Origin: Sinorhizobium psoraleae
GTDB taxonomy: Bacteria; Pseudomonadota; Alphaproteobacteria; Rhizobiales; Rhizobiaceae
Direction: 5' to 3'
Assembly (NCBI RefSeq): GCF_013283645.1
Contig: NZ_JABEKV010000002.1
Coordinates: 441,798-505,797, forward strand
DNA: 64,000 nucleotides
The number at the start of each line of letters is the position of its first letter. Within the stretch, counting starts at the first letter, position 1. The notes below the pieces were generated by a model. The model was not told the DNA's origin, searched no databases, and saw nothing but the letters and a program-made list of their open reading frames with translations. Below are positions 55,637 to 64,000 of this stretch, one piece after another. Both the position numbers and the translations under genes were made by a program.

Positions 55637-56813
55637 TCCGGCACGCATACCCGTCATCATCGCCGCCCTGCGCACGCCGATCGGCCGCGTGAACGGCAGT
55701 CTGGCCAAGATTGAACCGGCCATGCTTGCAGCGCCGCTGATTGCCCGGATCATCGCGGACACGGGCATCGACGGCGATGAAATAGACGACGTGCTCATCG
55801 GCAATGCCGCCAACAGCGCCGGCAACCTCGCGCGACTTGCCGCGCTCGAAGCCGGTCTGCCCGTCGCCATTCCTGGCGTGACGGTCGACCGGCAATGCGG
55901 CTCGGGGCTGGAAGCCGTTACACTCGCGGCGCGGCAAATTCAGGCCGGCGCAGGACGGTACTATCTTGCCGGCGGCAGCGAAAGCGCCAGCCGCGCCCAC
56001 ATCCGCCTTCGCCCGCCGCTTGTACGCGACGACGAACTGCAGCCGGTGAAGCGCGCACGGATGGCGCCCGATTCCATCGGCGACCCGGATATGGGTGTTG
56101 CCGCCGAGAACGTCGCCACCGCCTGCGGCATCTCCCGCGAAAGGCAAGACCAGTTCGCACTGGAAAGCCACCGGCGCGCCGTTGCGGCCGCGACGGCCGG
56201 CAGGTTCCAGCGCGAGATCGTGCCGGTGTCGACGCCGTCGGGTCTCGTCTCGAGCGATGAATGCCCCCGGGCAACCGCGGCGGCCGAGACGCTTGCCCGG
56301 CTGAAGCCGGTTTTCGTCAAGGACGGCACCGTGACCGCCGGCAATGCATGCCCGATCAATGACGGAGCTGCCATGGTACTGCTGACGAACCTCGCCGAGG
56401 CACGCCGGCTTGGGGTTCCCTTTGCCCTGGAATTCGTCGACGCGGCGGCGGCGGGCGTGCATCCTGGCCTGCTCGGGCTCGGTCCCGTCCCGGCCATGGC
56501 GAAACTTCGTGCGCGCAACCCGGCGCTCGACCTCGATGACATCGACTTCATCGAATTCAACGAGGCTTTCGCCTCACAGGTTCTGGGAAGTCTCGACCAG
56601 CTCGATATCGCACCGGCCCGCATCAATCGCGACGGCGGCGCGATCGCGCTCGGACATCCCTACGGCGCGTCCGGGGCGATCCTCATCGTCCGGCTGCTTT
56701 CGCAGATGCTTGCGGCCCCATCCGAAACCGAGGGCCTGGCAATGATGGGCGTCGGCGGCGGCATGGGCGTCGTTGCTCACTTCCGCAGCCTTCGGCTGGA
56801 TCAGAGGAGATAG
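55614..56813 (+). CDS. Thiolase-family protein lacking the second active-site cysteine
   Basis: A 399-residue thiolase (acetyl-CoA acyltransferase family). The nucleophile Cys95 is in VDRQCGSGLEAV. FNEAFASQVLGSL and GGAIALGHPYGASGA carry the Asn and His of the active site. The usual C-terminal CxGGGxG motif reads GVGGGMG (about residues 379-385), so the second catalytic Cys is replaced by Gly. Either it has altered chemistry or it is degrading. The start is GTG 55614, overlapping the ligase gene, with GGAGGGGA upstream. Its 3' end overlaps the convergent thioesterase by 13 nt. Confidence 0.88.
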   Translation: MPLNASSDPARIPVIIAALRTPIGRVNGSLAKIEPAMLAAPLIARIIADTGIDGDEIDDVLIGNAANSAGNLARLAALEAGLPVAIPGVTVDRQCGSGLEAVTLAARQIQAGAGRYYLAGGSESASRAHIRLRPPLVRDDELQPVKRARMAPDSIGDPDMGVAAENVATACGISRERQDQFALESHRRAVAAATAGRFQREIVPVSTPSGLVSSDECPRATAAAETLARLKPVFVKDGTVTAGNACPINDGAAMVLLTNLAEARRLGVPFALEFVDAAAAGVHPGLLGLGPVPAMAKLRARNPALDLDDIDFIEFNEAFASQVLGSLDQLDIAPARINRDGGAIALGHPYGASGAILIVRLLSQMLAAPSETEGLAMMGVGGGMGVVAHFRSLRLDQRR

Positions 56814-57202
56814 CCGGTCAGCCATTCGCGTGTGGCGGCAGGCAGCGGCACCGGCGCATGGCGGGCGGGATCGACCGCCACCCAGACGATCTCGACCTCG
56901 GCGACGAGCTGGCCGCCAGCCTCCACACGTACCGCAAAACTCACCGAACTCCCGCCGATCTTCGAGACGTTGACGATGAAACGGGCGGGTTCGTCATAGC
57001 GCAGGCCACGATGAAAGAGGCAGGCCGATCGGCGCACGAGATAGGCGGGCTCGTTCCTGACGGTCGGCCGATGGCGCCAGAGGCCGGACAAGGCGGCTTC
57101 GGCATGCGCGTAATAAGCCGCATTGTGCATATGGCCGTGCATGTCTATATCGCGAAACGGAATGCGGATTTCCGTAACATTTTCCCGTTGCGTGCCGTCC
57201 AT
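56801..57202 (-). CDS. Hotdog-fold acyl-CoA thioesterase (4HBT-like)
   Basis: A 133-residue thioesterase of the 4-hydroxybenzoyl-CoA-thioesterase/YbgC type, hydrolysing acyl-CoA. The catalytic region is RDIDMHGHMHNAAYYAHAEAALSGL with the Asp-HxHxxN pattern, and the C-terminal SFAVRVEAGGQLVAEVEIVWVAVD. Encoded opposite to the thiolase (13-nt overlap). Its start codon is only 14 nt from that of the divergent MDR gene, sharing a GAGGCCCTC core that provides both ribosome-binding sites. Confidence 0.87.
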   Translation of the reverse strand: MDGTQRENVTEIRIPFRDIDMHGHMHNAAYYAHAEAALSGLWRHRPTVRNEPAYLVRRSACLFHRGLRYDEPARFIVNVSKIGGSSVSFAVRVEAGGQLVAEVEIVWVAVDPARHAPVPLPAATREWLTGYLL

Positions 57203-57216
57203 GCGAGGCCCTCACG

Positions 57217-58185
57217 ATGCGTTCTTCCTTGGTTAGACAGTTTGGCGATCCCGGACAAGTCATCGCGCTCGTAGATGTCGATCGTGCCATGCCGGGAACC
57301 GGGGAAGTCGAGATCGCCGTCTCGCTTTCGGCCATCAACCCCTCGGACCTGATCCCCGTGACCGGCGCCTACAGCGCACGCACGGTCCTGCCCTTCGTTC
57401 CCGGTTTCGAGGGCGTCGGAGTAATCAGCCGCGTCGGAGCGGGCGTACAAGGCCCGCAACCTGGAAATCGGGTCATCCCCATCGGCGCAAGCGGCCTGTG
57501 GCAGCAGTTTCTCGTCCGCCCGGCCGAATGGTGCTTTTCCGTGCCGGACGACATCGACGACGCACAGGCTGCCACGAGCTACGTCAACCCGCTGACGGCA
57601 GTAAGGCTCGTCGAACAGTTGCGTGAACATTTCGGCTCTCTCAAGGGCCGCAGCGTCGGCGTCACCGCGGCGGGCTCCGCGATTGGCGGAATGCTGCTGC
57701 GTCTGCTCGCTCTCGAAGACATGACGACGACCGCCATCGTCCGAAGCGAAAAGAGCGTGAGCCGCCTCGGCGATGCGCACCGGATCGTTGTCGCAGACGG
57801 CAACAGCCTTCCGCCGCGGCTCGCTTTTGACGCCGTGCTCGATGCCGTCGGCGGGACCTTGGCGGGCGAACTGATCACGCGTTCCGTCCAATCCGGTGGG
57901 ATCTTCCTGCAGTACGGTGCTCTAAGCGGCGTGCCAGTGCCGCAAGCGGCGATCAGTGGCCGCCCCGACGTCCGTTTCGCCTTCCTGTGGCTTAGAACCT
58001 GGGTGCATTCGGCCGGCCGCGATGCGCTCGAAGCTGCCTTTGCGCGAAGCTTTGCGGGCTTGCGCGACGGGTTATTTGCGAGCCCGATCGCCGCCACCTA
58101 TCCCCTGAGCCGTCTCGCCGAAGCACTGGCGCACCAAGCCAACCCGCTCCGCGCCGGCAAGATCCTGCTGGATCCGCGTTGTTGA
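57217..58185 (+). CDS. MDR-family quinone/enoyl-thioester reductase
   Basis: A 322-residue zinc-independent medium-chain dehydrogenase/reductase. It has the NADPH-binding VGVTAAGSAIGGMLLRLLAL Rossmann motif, and the GFEGVGVISRVGAGV entry and the ETR/MECR-like layout LSAINPSDLIPVTGAY. Zinc ligands of alcohol dehydrogenases are missing. Mitochondrial 2-enoyl thioester reductases look similar, which would fit acyl-CoA metabolism with the neighbours, but quinone reductase is possible too. The promoter must lie inside the divergent thioesterase gene. Confidence 0.8.
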   Translation: MRSSLVRQFGDPGQVIALVDVDRAMPGTGEVEIAVSLSAINPSDLIPVTGAYSARTVLPFVPGFEGVGVISRVGAGVQGPQPGNRVIPIGASGLWQQFLVRPAEWCFSVPDDIDDAQAATSYVNPLTAVRLVEQLREHFGSLKGRSVGVTAAGSAIGGMLLRLLALEDMTTTAIVRSEKSVSRLGDAHRIVVADGNSLPPRLAFDAVLDAVGGTLAGELITRSVQSGGIFLQYGALSGVPVPQAAISGRPDVRFAFLWLRTWVHSAGRDALEAAFARSFAGLRDGLFASPIAATYPLSRLAEALAHQANPLRAGKILLDPRC

Positions 58186-58247
58186 AAATCGGCACTTTCA
58201 CGATCCGCACCATGGACCTCGGGCAGTTCGCGCACTAGTTTTCCGGC

Positions 58248-59177
58248 ATGACCACGTTTCTCTACGAAAACCCGGTCTTTCTGGAGCACAAGGTTCCCGA
58301 GGGGCATCCCGAGCGGCCGGACCGGCTGAGGGCGCTGAACCTTGCGCTCGATCATCCGAATTTTGCCGAACTCAAACGGGTCGAGGCGTCCAAGGGCAGC
58401 GAGGACCTCGTCCTGCTCGCCCATCCGGAACAGCACCTGAGGTCGATCGTCCGGGAGATTCCCGAGGAGGACATAAACCAGCTCGAGGCTGACACATACG
58501 CGAGCCCGCAGAGCCTTGTCGCGGCGCTGACCGCTATTGGCGGTGCCGCCGCGGCGGTGGACGCCGTTTTCGCCGGTGATGCGGACAACGCCTTCGTCGC
58601 CGCACGCCCGCCGGGACACCACGCCGAGAAGAACAAGGCGATGGGTTTCTGCTTCTTCAACACAGTCGCGATCGCCGCCCGTCATGCGCAGAAGGCACAT
58701 GGGGCCGAGCGCATTGCGATCGTCGATTGGGACGTCCACCACGGCAATGGTACGCAGGACATTTTCTGGGACGACCCGTCGGTTCTCTTCTGCTCGACCC
58801 ATCAGATGCCTCTCTATCCCGGCACCGGCGCGAAGGACGAGACGGGCATAAAGCACAACATCGTCAACGCCCCACTCTCGCCCAACAGCGGCAGCGAGCA
58901 TTTCCGCGACGCGTTCCGGACGCGGATACTGAATGCACTTGATGATTTCCGTCCCGACTTCGTGCTGATTTCCGCCGGCTTCGATGCCCATCACCGCGAT
59001 CCGCTGGCTCAGATCAACCTTATGGCGGAGGATTTCGACTGGGCAACGGGTCGCCTCATGGAAATCGCCGGCAGAAGCGCCGGCAACCGTGTCGTCAGCC
59101 TGCTCGAGGGCGGCTATGACCTGCAGGGGCTCGCCGAATCGGCGGGTATGCATATTCTGAGATTGATGAGAGGGTAA
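58248..59177 (+). CDS. Histone-deacetylase-family (acetoin-utilisation-like) protein
   Basis: A 309-residue class II HDAC-fold amidohydrolase. The RPPGHHAEKNKAMGFCFFNTVAIAA and IVDWDVHHGNGTQDIFWDD motifs carry the zinc-binding and catalytic His/Asp residues; SAGFDAHHRDPLA and LLEGGYDLQGLA complete the active site. Likely substrates are acetylpolyamines or other acetyl-amides. The stop codon is 3 nt before the xseB ATG. Confidence 0.92.
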   Translation: MTTFLYENPVFLEHKVPEGHPERPDRLRALNLALDHPNFAELKRVEASKGSEDLVLLAHPEQHLRSIVREIPEEDINQLEADTYASPQSLVAALTAIGGAAAAVDAVFAGDADNAFVAARPPGHHAEKNKAMGFCFFNTVAIAARHAQKAHGAERIAIVDWDVHHGNGTQDIFWDDPSVLFCSTHQMPLYPGTGAKDETGIKHNIVNAPLSPNSGSEHFRDAFRTRILNALDDFRPDFVLISAGFDAHHRDPLAQINLMAEDFDWATGRLMEIAGRSAGNRVVSLLEGGYDLQGLAESAGMHILRLMRG

Positions 59178-59180
59178 TTG

Positions 59181-59432
59181 ATGACCACCACCGCGCAACA
59201 GGACGTTTCCACCCTCTCCTTCGAGCAGGCCGTCGAAGAGCTGGAGCGTATCGTCTCGGCGCTTGAACGCGGCGACGTCGCGCTCGACAAGTCGATCGAG
59301 ATCTATGAACGCGGCGAGGCGCTGAAGAAGCATTGCGAGATGCTCTTGAAGGCCGCCGAGGACCGCATCGAGAAAATCCGCCTCGACCGCGCCGGCAAGC
59401 CGCAGGGTGTGGAACCGCTCGACGCCGGATAG
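59181..59432 (+). CDS. xseB: Exodeoxyribonuclease VII small subunit
   Basis: An 83-residue coiled-coil subunit that stabilises ExoVII. Hallmarks: [55 protein letters not shown]. The large subunit xseA is not in this window. ATG at 59181; an adjacent TTG three nt earlier is in frame. Tightly follows the HDAC-family gene. Confidence 0.95.
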   Translation: MTTTAQQDVSTLSFEQAVEELERIVSALERGDVALDKSIEIYERGEALKKHCEMLLKAAEDRIEKIRLDRAGKPQGVEPLDAG

Positions 59433-59461
59433 TGAACAACGGGACGTTTCCGGTTTGCTGC

Positions 59462-59505
59462 CCACATCCGGCCAGCCGGCCACCTCCTCCCCGCAAGCGG
59501 GCTAA
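59462..59505. repeat. Fragment of the RIME-like repeat
   Basis: CCACATCCGGCCAGCCGGCCACCTCCTCCCCGC and AAGCGGG resemble the first half of the 25.7 kb palindrome but lack its far arm, so it looks like a truncated copy. Lies between xseB and the pirin gene. Confidence 0.45.
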
Positions 59506-59637
59506 GTTGCTCCCGTGGCGTTTCGACCTGTGAGAAACGCCCAGGATCGCGAAACGCTGCGTCTCCCGATTGTCGCTACCGGACCGGCAGCATTGAGGAT
59601 AGTCTCGACCTGTACGCCACCAACCGGAGTGATCGCC

Positions 59638-60561
59638 ATGTCCTTCTTTCCTGGTCCAGATCCGCTCGCCGGCGACAAGCCGGCCTGCGACGCCATCGAG
59701 CATCTCATCATTCCACGCACCAGCGACATCGGCGGTCTTCAGGTTCGTCGGGCGTTGCCGACCGCAAAACGCCGCCTCGTCGGTCCGTTCATCTTCTTCG
59801 ACCGGATGGGGCCGGCGCTGCTTCGGGCCGGTCAGGCGATCGACGTTCGCCCGCATCCGCATATCGGCCTTTCGACCGTGACCTACCTCTTCGACGGCGA
59901 GATCAAGCATCGCGACAGCCTCGGTACGGAAATGGTGATCCGCCCCGGAGACGTGAACCTGATGACTGCCGGCCGCGGCATCGTGCACTCCGAACGCTCC
60001 CCGGAGAACCAGCGCGGCCATGAACGATCGCTGTCCGGGCTGCAAACCTGGCTGGCACTCCCCGACGACAAGGAAGAGATCGACCCGATCTTCACGCACA
60101 CCGAAGAACGCCTGCTGCCGCACCTTGCCGATGGCGGCGTACGCGCACGCGTGGTCCTCGGCCGTTTCGAGGGCGCGGCGTCACCCGTCTCCATTTTCAC
60201 CGACACGATCTATGTGGATCTCGCGATCGAACCGGGCAAGAGCGCGCCCTTTGCGGCCAATTGGGAAGAGCGTGCGCTCTACATCCTCTCCGGCGAAGCG
60301 ATCATCGCCGGCGATCACTTTGCCGACAACCAGTTGCTCGTCTTCCGCCCCGGGGATGAAATCACGATAACCGCCGGTCCCGCTGGCTGTCATGTCATGC
60401 TGTTCGGTGGCGCCGCTCTCGGCTCGCCGCGCCACATCTGGTGGAATTTCGTTTCCTCGTCCAAGGAACGGATCGACAAGGCGAAGGAAGAATGGCGCAC
60501 CGGGCGGTTCGACATAGTGCCAGGGGACGAGGAAGAGTTCATACCTTTGCCCGAAAGCTAA
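59638..60561 (+). CDS. Pirin-family protein
   Basis: A 307-residue bicupin of the pirin family. The metal-binding N-terminal cupin is in DVRPHPHIGLSTVTYLFDGEIKHRDSLG and AGRGIVHSE, giving the His and Glu ligands. The C-terminal cupin (VYVDLAIEPGKS, RALYILSGEAIIAG) is less conserved. Some pirins are quercetinases; no substrate can be named here. The ATG at 59638 has GGAG upstream; the frame is open earlier. Confidence 0.88.
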   Translation: MSFFPGPDPLAGDKPACDAIEHLIIPRTSDIGGLQVRRALPTAKRRLVGPFIFFDRMGPALLRAGQAIDVRPHPHIGLSTVTYLFDGEIKHRDSLGTEMVIRPGDVNLMTAGRGIVHSERSPENQRGHERSLSGLQTWLALPDDKEEIDPIFTHTEERLLPHLADGGVRARVVLGRFEGAASPVSIFTDTIYVDLAIEPGKSAPFAANWEERALYILSGEAIIAGDHFADNQLLVFRPGDEITITAGPAGCHVMLFGGAALGSPRHIWWNFVSSSKERIDKAKEEWRTGRFDIVPGDEEEFIPLPES

Positions 60562-60574
60562 TTTTCGTTAAGCT

Positions 60575-60603
60575 CTTGGTTGAAGTCGCAGGAAAGCCTA
60601 ATT
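60575..60603 (+). promoter_or_regulatory. Predicted dxs promoter
   Basis: -35 CTTGGT (60575-60580), 17-nt spacer, -10 CTAATT (60598-60603). A good match to rhizobial sigma-70 promoters, about 90 nt before the dxs GTG. Confidence 0.55.
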
Positions 60604-60694
60604 TTGCATTCAACGGCGATTGCGTCTAAAGAGCCGTTCCGACGAACACCATCAACAGTTCGCGCGCCCCTCCGGCGCGCATGAGGCATGCAGC

Positions 60695-62632
60695 GTGACA
60701 CAACTGCCAACCAATCCTATGCCGGCGACGCCCTTGCTTGATCAGGTTAAGTTCCCCGACGATCTCAAGAAGATCGACGAGAAGGATCTGCCGCAACTGG
60801 CAAGGGAATTGCGCGCGGAAATGATCGATGCGGTGTCGCGTACCGGGGGCCATCTCGGCGCCGGCCTCGGTGTCGTCGAACTGACGATCGCGATTCACAA
60901 GATTTTCGACACGCCGCATGATCGGCTGATCTTCGACGTCGGTCATCAGTGCTATCCGCACAAGATTCTGACGGGACGGCGCGACCGTATCCGCACGCTG
61001 CGCCAGGAAGGCGGCCTTTCCGGCTTCACGCGGCGCGCCGAAAGCGAGTACGACCCCTTCGGCGCGGCGCATTCCTCGACGTCGATCTCCGCGGGGCTTG
61101 GCATGGCGGTCGCCGCCGATCTCGACGGCAAGACCCGTAACGTGATCGCCGTGATCGGCGACGGCGCTCTCTCCGCCGGCATGGCTTACGAAGCGCTGAA
61201 CAATGCCGGCGCGCTGGATGCACGCCTCATCGTCATCCTCAACGACAACGACATGTCGATCGCGCCTCCGACCGGCGCCATGAGCGCCTATCTCGCGCGG
61301 CTTGCCTCGGGGCGCACCTATATGGGCATCCGCGAGGTCGGCAAGAAGCTGACGGCCTATCTCGGCAAGTCGGTCGACAGGGCGCTCACCCGTGCCGTCG
61401 AGCATGCTCGCGGCTATGTCACCGGAGGCACGCTCTTCGAGGAGATGGGTTTCTACCATATCGGCCCGATCGACGGTCATTCCTTCGACCATCTGCTGCC
61501 CGTGCTGCGCAATGTCAGGGATAATGCCAAGGGACCAGTGCTGATCCATGTGGTGACGCAGAAGGGCAAGGGTTATCCGCCGGCGGAAGCTGCGGCCGAC
61601 AAATATCACGGCGTCAACAAGTTCGACGTCATCACCGGCGCGCAGGCGAAGGCGAAGCCCAATGCGCCGGCCTATACCTCGGTGTTCGCGGAGGCACTCG
61701 TCCAAGAAGCGAGCCTTGATGACAAGATCGTCGCCATTACCGCCGCCATGCCGACCGGCACCGGTCTCGACAGGTTCGCGTCCGTCCACCCCTCGCGCTG
61801 CTTCGATGTCGGCATCGCAGAGCAGCACGCCGTGACCTTCGCGGCGGGACTTGCGGCGGAGGGCTACAAGCCCTTCGCGGCGCTCTATTCCACGTTCCTG
61901 CAGCGCGCCTACGACCAGGTCGTCCATGACGTGGCAGTCCAGGGACTGCCCGTCCGCTTCCCCATCGATCGCGCCGGCTTTGTCGGCGCCGACGGACCGA
62001 CGCACGCCGGCTCCTTCGATACGACCTACCTCGCCACTCTGCCGGGCTTCGTGGTGATGGCAGCCGCCGATGAGGCGGAACTGAAACATATGGTACGCAC
62101 CGCTGCCGCCTATGACGAGGGCCCGATATCCTTCCGCTACCCCCGCGGCGAAGGCGTCGGCGTCGAACTCCCTGAACGCGGCGAGATCCTGCAAATCGGC
62201 AAGGGCCGTATCGTCAAGCAAGGATCGAAGGTCGCGCTGCTTTCGTTCGGCACCCGGCTTGCCGACTGTCTGATGGCGGCCGAGGATTTGGACGCTGCCG
62301 GTCTCTCGACGACAGTTGCCGATGCCCGTTTCGCAAAGCCCCTCGACCACGATCTCATCCGCCAGCTTGCACGGCATCATGAAGTGCTGATCACGATCGA
62401 GGAGGGCGCCGTCGGCGGGTTTGGAAGTCACGTGCTGCAGTTCCTTGCGATGGACGGCCTGCTTGATGGCGGGCTCAAGGTGCGGCCACTGGTGATGCCG
62501 GACATCTGGATGGAACAGGCGAAACCCGAAGCCATGTATGCCGCGGCCGGACTCGATCGGGCCGGCATCGTCTCGACCGTCTTCAAGACACTTGGCCAGA
62601 AACAAGCGGTCGGCCTCGGAGCGGCAGGCTGA
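60695..62632 (+). CDS. dxs: 1-deoxy-D-xylulose-5-phosphate synthase
   Basis: The first MEP-pathway enzyme, making DXP from pyruvate and glyceraldehyde-3-phosphate with TPP. The 645-residue protein shows [56 protein letters not shown] (TPP binding) and [39 protein letters not shown]. The GTG at 60695 gives the expected N-terminus TQLPTNPM; the open frame runs further upstream without support. A promoter lies ahead of it. Confidence 0.97.
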   Translation: MTQLPTNPMPATPLLDQVKFPDDLKKIDEKDLPQLARELRAEMIDAVSRTGGHLGAGLGVVELTIAIHKIFDTPHDRLIFDVGHQCYPHKILTGRRDRIRTLRQEGGLSGFTRRAESEYDPFGAAHSSTSISAGLGMAVAADLDGKTRNVIAVIGDGALSAGMAYEALNNAGALDARLIVILNDNDMSIAPPTGAMSAYLARLASGRTYMGIREVGKKLTAYLGKSVDRALTRAVEHARGYVTGGTLFEEMGFYHIGPIDGHSFDHLLPVLRNVRDNAKGPVLIHVVTQKGKGYPPAEAAADKYHGVNKFDVITGAQAKAKPNAPAYTSVFAEALVQEASLDDKIVAITAAMPTGTGLDRFASVHPSRCFDVGIAEQHAVTFAAGLAAEGYKPFAALYSTFLQRAYDQVVHDVAVQGLPVRFPIDRAGFVGADGPTHAGSFDTTYLATLPGFVVMAAADEAELKHMVRTAAAYDEGPISFRYPRGEGVGVELPERGEILQIGKGRIVKQGSKVALLSFGTRLADCLMAAEDLDAAGLSTTVADARFAKPLDHDLIRQLARHHEVLITIEEGAVGGFGSHVLQFLAMDGLLDGGLKVRPLVMPDIWMEQAKPEAMYAAAGLDRAGIVSTVFKTLGQKQAVGLGAAG

Positions 62633-62691
62633 GACTTTCTCGGTCTTTACCCCCAAACCGAAGAGACGACGCCAAGGCGCGATGAGACAGC

Positions 62692-63447
62692 ATGTCCGAA
62701 GAAGCCAAGATATCCCTCCGCCTTGACCAGTTGCTGCTGAACAGCGGCCTCGTTGCCAGCCGCGCTCGTGCGCGCGATGCCATCCAGCGCGGTACCGTTA
62801 AGGTCGATGGCCGCACCGTCACCAAGCCCGCCGCCACCTTCGTCGAAGGCGTCGCCATTACCATAGATGATCCGGCGCAGGCCTATGTTTCCAGAGCGGC
62901 GCTGAAGCTCGTCGCCGCCCTCGACCACTTCGGCCTCGACCCGTCCGGGCAGACCTGCATCGATATCGGCGCCTCGACCGGCGGCTTCACCGAGGTTTTG
63001 CTAAAGCGCGGTGCCAGCCATGTCATCGCCGTCGACGTCGGCCATGGACAGATGCATCCGCGCATCGCGGCAGATCCGCGCGTCACCAATATCGAAGGGC
63101 TGAACGCCCGGGCGATGACCATGGACGACGTCGGGGATCATGCGATCACCTTCGTCGTTTCCGACGTCTCCTTCATCTCGTTGAAACTGGCGCTCCCGCC
63201 CGCGCTCCGCATGGCCGAACCCGGCGCGCACTGCGTTCTGCTCGTCAAGCCGCAATTCGAGGCCGGGCGCGAGGCGATCAGCAAGGCCGGGCTGCTCAAG
63301 GATCCAGAGAGCGCCCCGGCCGTGGCTGAGGAGTTGGAACGCTGGCTTGTGGAGGACATGGGCTGGCAGAGCCTCGGCCTCATCCCCTCACCCATCGCCG
63401 GTGGCGACGGCAACGCCGAATTCCTTCTTGCCGGGGTGAAGCCATGA
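62692..63447 (+). CDS. tlyA: TlyA-family rRNA 2'-O-methyltransferase / hemolysin A
   Basis: A 251-residue S4-domain RNA methyltransferase. The S4 RNA-binding domain (about 8-70, LRLDQLLLNSGLVASRARARDAIQRGTVKVDGR) is followed by a Rossmann methyltransferase with the SAM motif CIDIGASTGGFTEVLLKRGA and the FVVSDVSFISL core. Mycobacterial TlyA methylates 16S and 23S rRNA; the hemolysin name is historical. Its TGA overlaps the ATG of the next methyltransferase (ATGA). Confidence 0.93.
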   Translation: MSEEAKISLRLDQLLLNSGLVASRARARDAIQRGTVKVDGRTVTKPAATFVEGVAITIDDPAQAYVSRAALKLVAALDHFGLDPSGQTCIDIGASTGGFTEVLLKRGASHVIAVDVGHGQMHPRIAADPRVTNIEGLNARAMTMDDVGDHAITFVVSDVSFISLKLALPPALRMAEPGAHCVLLVKPQFEAGREAISKAGLLKDPESAPAVAEELERWLVEDMGWQSLGLIPSPIAGGDGNAEFLLAGVKP

Positions 63448-64000
63448 GCACGCAAACGGTCACGATCACCCGTCTCGGCGCACAGGGCGACGGCATCGCG
63501 CAGACCGAAGCCGGGCCGATCTATGCGCCGTTCACGCTGCCTGGCGAAAACGTTGCGCTTGCCGTCAATAAGGCACACGGTACGCTGATCTCGGTGAGGG
63601 AGGCCTCCCCCGACCGGGCCGAGCCGAAGTGTCGTCACTTCGGCCCTGACGGGGTCAACGGCACCTGCGGCGGCTGTACGCTCCAGCACGCATCCGACGA
63701 TCTTTATCATGCCTTCAAACGCAATCTCGTCATCGATGCCCTGAAGTCGAAGGGGTTGACGCCGGAGGTGGCGCCGCTGGTCATCGCCCGTCCAGGCGAG
63801 CGCCGGCGCGTCGTCTTCACTGCGCGGCGAACCGAGAAAGAATTGCTGCTCGGCTTCAACCAGGCAGAAAGCCATCACATCGTGGCGGTCACCGAATGTC
63901 CCATCACGAGCCCGGGCATCGTCTCCCGGCTCGCGACCATTCGCAAGATCGCGGCCGCGATGGCGTTAAGCGCCGAGCCGTTCCGAATCACGGTGCTTGA
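63444..64000 (+). CDS. TrmA/RumA-family RNA (uracil-5-)-methyltransferase, truncated by window edge
   Basis: The first 185 codons of a class I SAM-dependent RNA methyltransferase. The N-terminal TRAM-like region (VTITRLGAQGDGIAQTEAGPIYAPFTLPGENV) is followed by the Fe-S cluster region CRHFGPDGVNGTCGGCTLQHAS, typical of the RumA/RlmD type, with a further Cys in VTECPI. The catalytic C-terminal half is beyond the window. ATGA overlap with tlyA implies co-expression. Confidence 0.88.
   Translation, partial: MSTQTVTITRLGAQGDGIAQTEAGPIYAPFTLPGENVALAVNKAHGTLISVREASPDRAEPKCRHFGPDGVNGTCGGCTLQHASDDLYHAFKRNLVIDALKSKGLTPEVAPLVIARPGERRRVVFTARRTEKELLLGFNQAESHHIVAVTECPITSPGIVSRLATIRKIAAAMALSAEPFRITVL

Noticed and set aside
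60626..62656. 676-codon frame opposite dxs
   Set aside because: dxs is complete with all motifs; the antisense frame is a GC-skew artefact.

Overview
This 64 kb window is GC-rich, gene-dense alphaproteobacterial chromosome, most consistent with Sinorhizobium (Ensifer) or a close rhizobial relative. The reasons are a CcrM-type GANTC methyltransferase, a BioR/bioMNY biotin system, an aa3 oxidase cluster in the order ctaC-ctaD-ctaB-small protein-ctaG-ctaE, several copies of rhizobial palindromic intergenic repeats, and promoters resembling CTTGAC-N17-CTATAT. The species cannot be fixed from the sequence alone. I see no prophage, plasmid backbone, IS element, CRISPR array, rRNA or tRNA. The window is mainly core genome with a few accessory genes.

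Layout. 1-8.8 kb: smc (cut by the left edge), a DsbA-like lipoprotein, a DciA-like DUF721 protein, mutY, a HAD hydrolase, a secreted RTX protein and ccrM. 8.9-12.4 kb: an ABM/NIPSNAP pair divergent from an ArsR regulator with a palindromic operator, then bioR, a solitary bioY and a DUF1284 gene, with three TTATAGATAA-type BioR boxes. 12.4-22.2 kb: HAD hydrolase, a LivJ-type binding protein, a lipoprotein, thrC, an M16 peptidase, and a GNAT gene coupled to a GGDQF-EAL protein. 22.3-28.4 kb: zinc peptidase, YqgE, a stand-alone DsbD-alpha protein, a 1-Cys peroxiredoxin, rnhA, thrB and ispH. 28.6-35.2 kb: the cytochrome c oxidase cluster (surf1, DUF983, ctaE, ctaG, small CoxF-like gene, ctaB, ctaD, ctaC). 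35.5-46.1 kb: IalB, RibBA with a degenerate second domain, aroC, CHASE-PAS-GGDEF-EAL, DUF1344, a histidine phosphatase, fabI, a DnaJ-domain protein, a surface lipoprotein and pdxH. 46.1-52.1 kb: polysaccharide deacetylase, D,D-carboxypeptidase with SPOR domain, GNAT, tldD and an AlkZ/YcaQ-family protein. 52.2-58.2 kb: bioMNY followed by an acyl-CoA ligase, an atypical thiolase, a thioesterase and an enoyl-reductase-like MDR protein. 58.2-64 kb: HDAC-family deacetylase, xseB, pirin, dxs, tlyA and a TrmA/RumA-family methyltransferase cut by the right edge.

How the genes work together. Two biotin loci stand out: bioR-bioY-DUF1284, and bioMNY coupled to acyl-CoA genes. That second cluster is the best candidate here for an under-described pathway, for example pimelate or biotin side-chain metabolism, but this is inference. 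The oxidase cluster encodes the structural subunits together with heme O synthesis, copper delivery and assembly functions. thrC and thrB belong to one pathway but lie 9 kb apart. A mosaic repeat of about 100 bp (five clear copies and one hybrid) punctuates gene ends.
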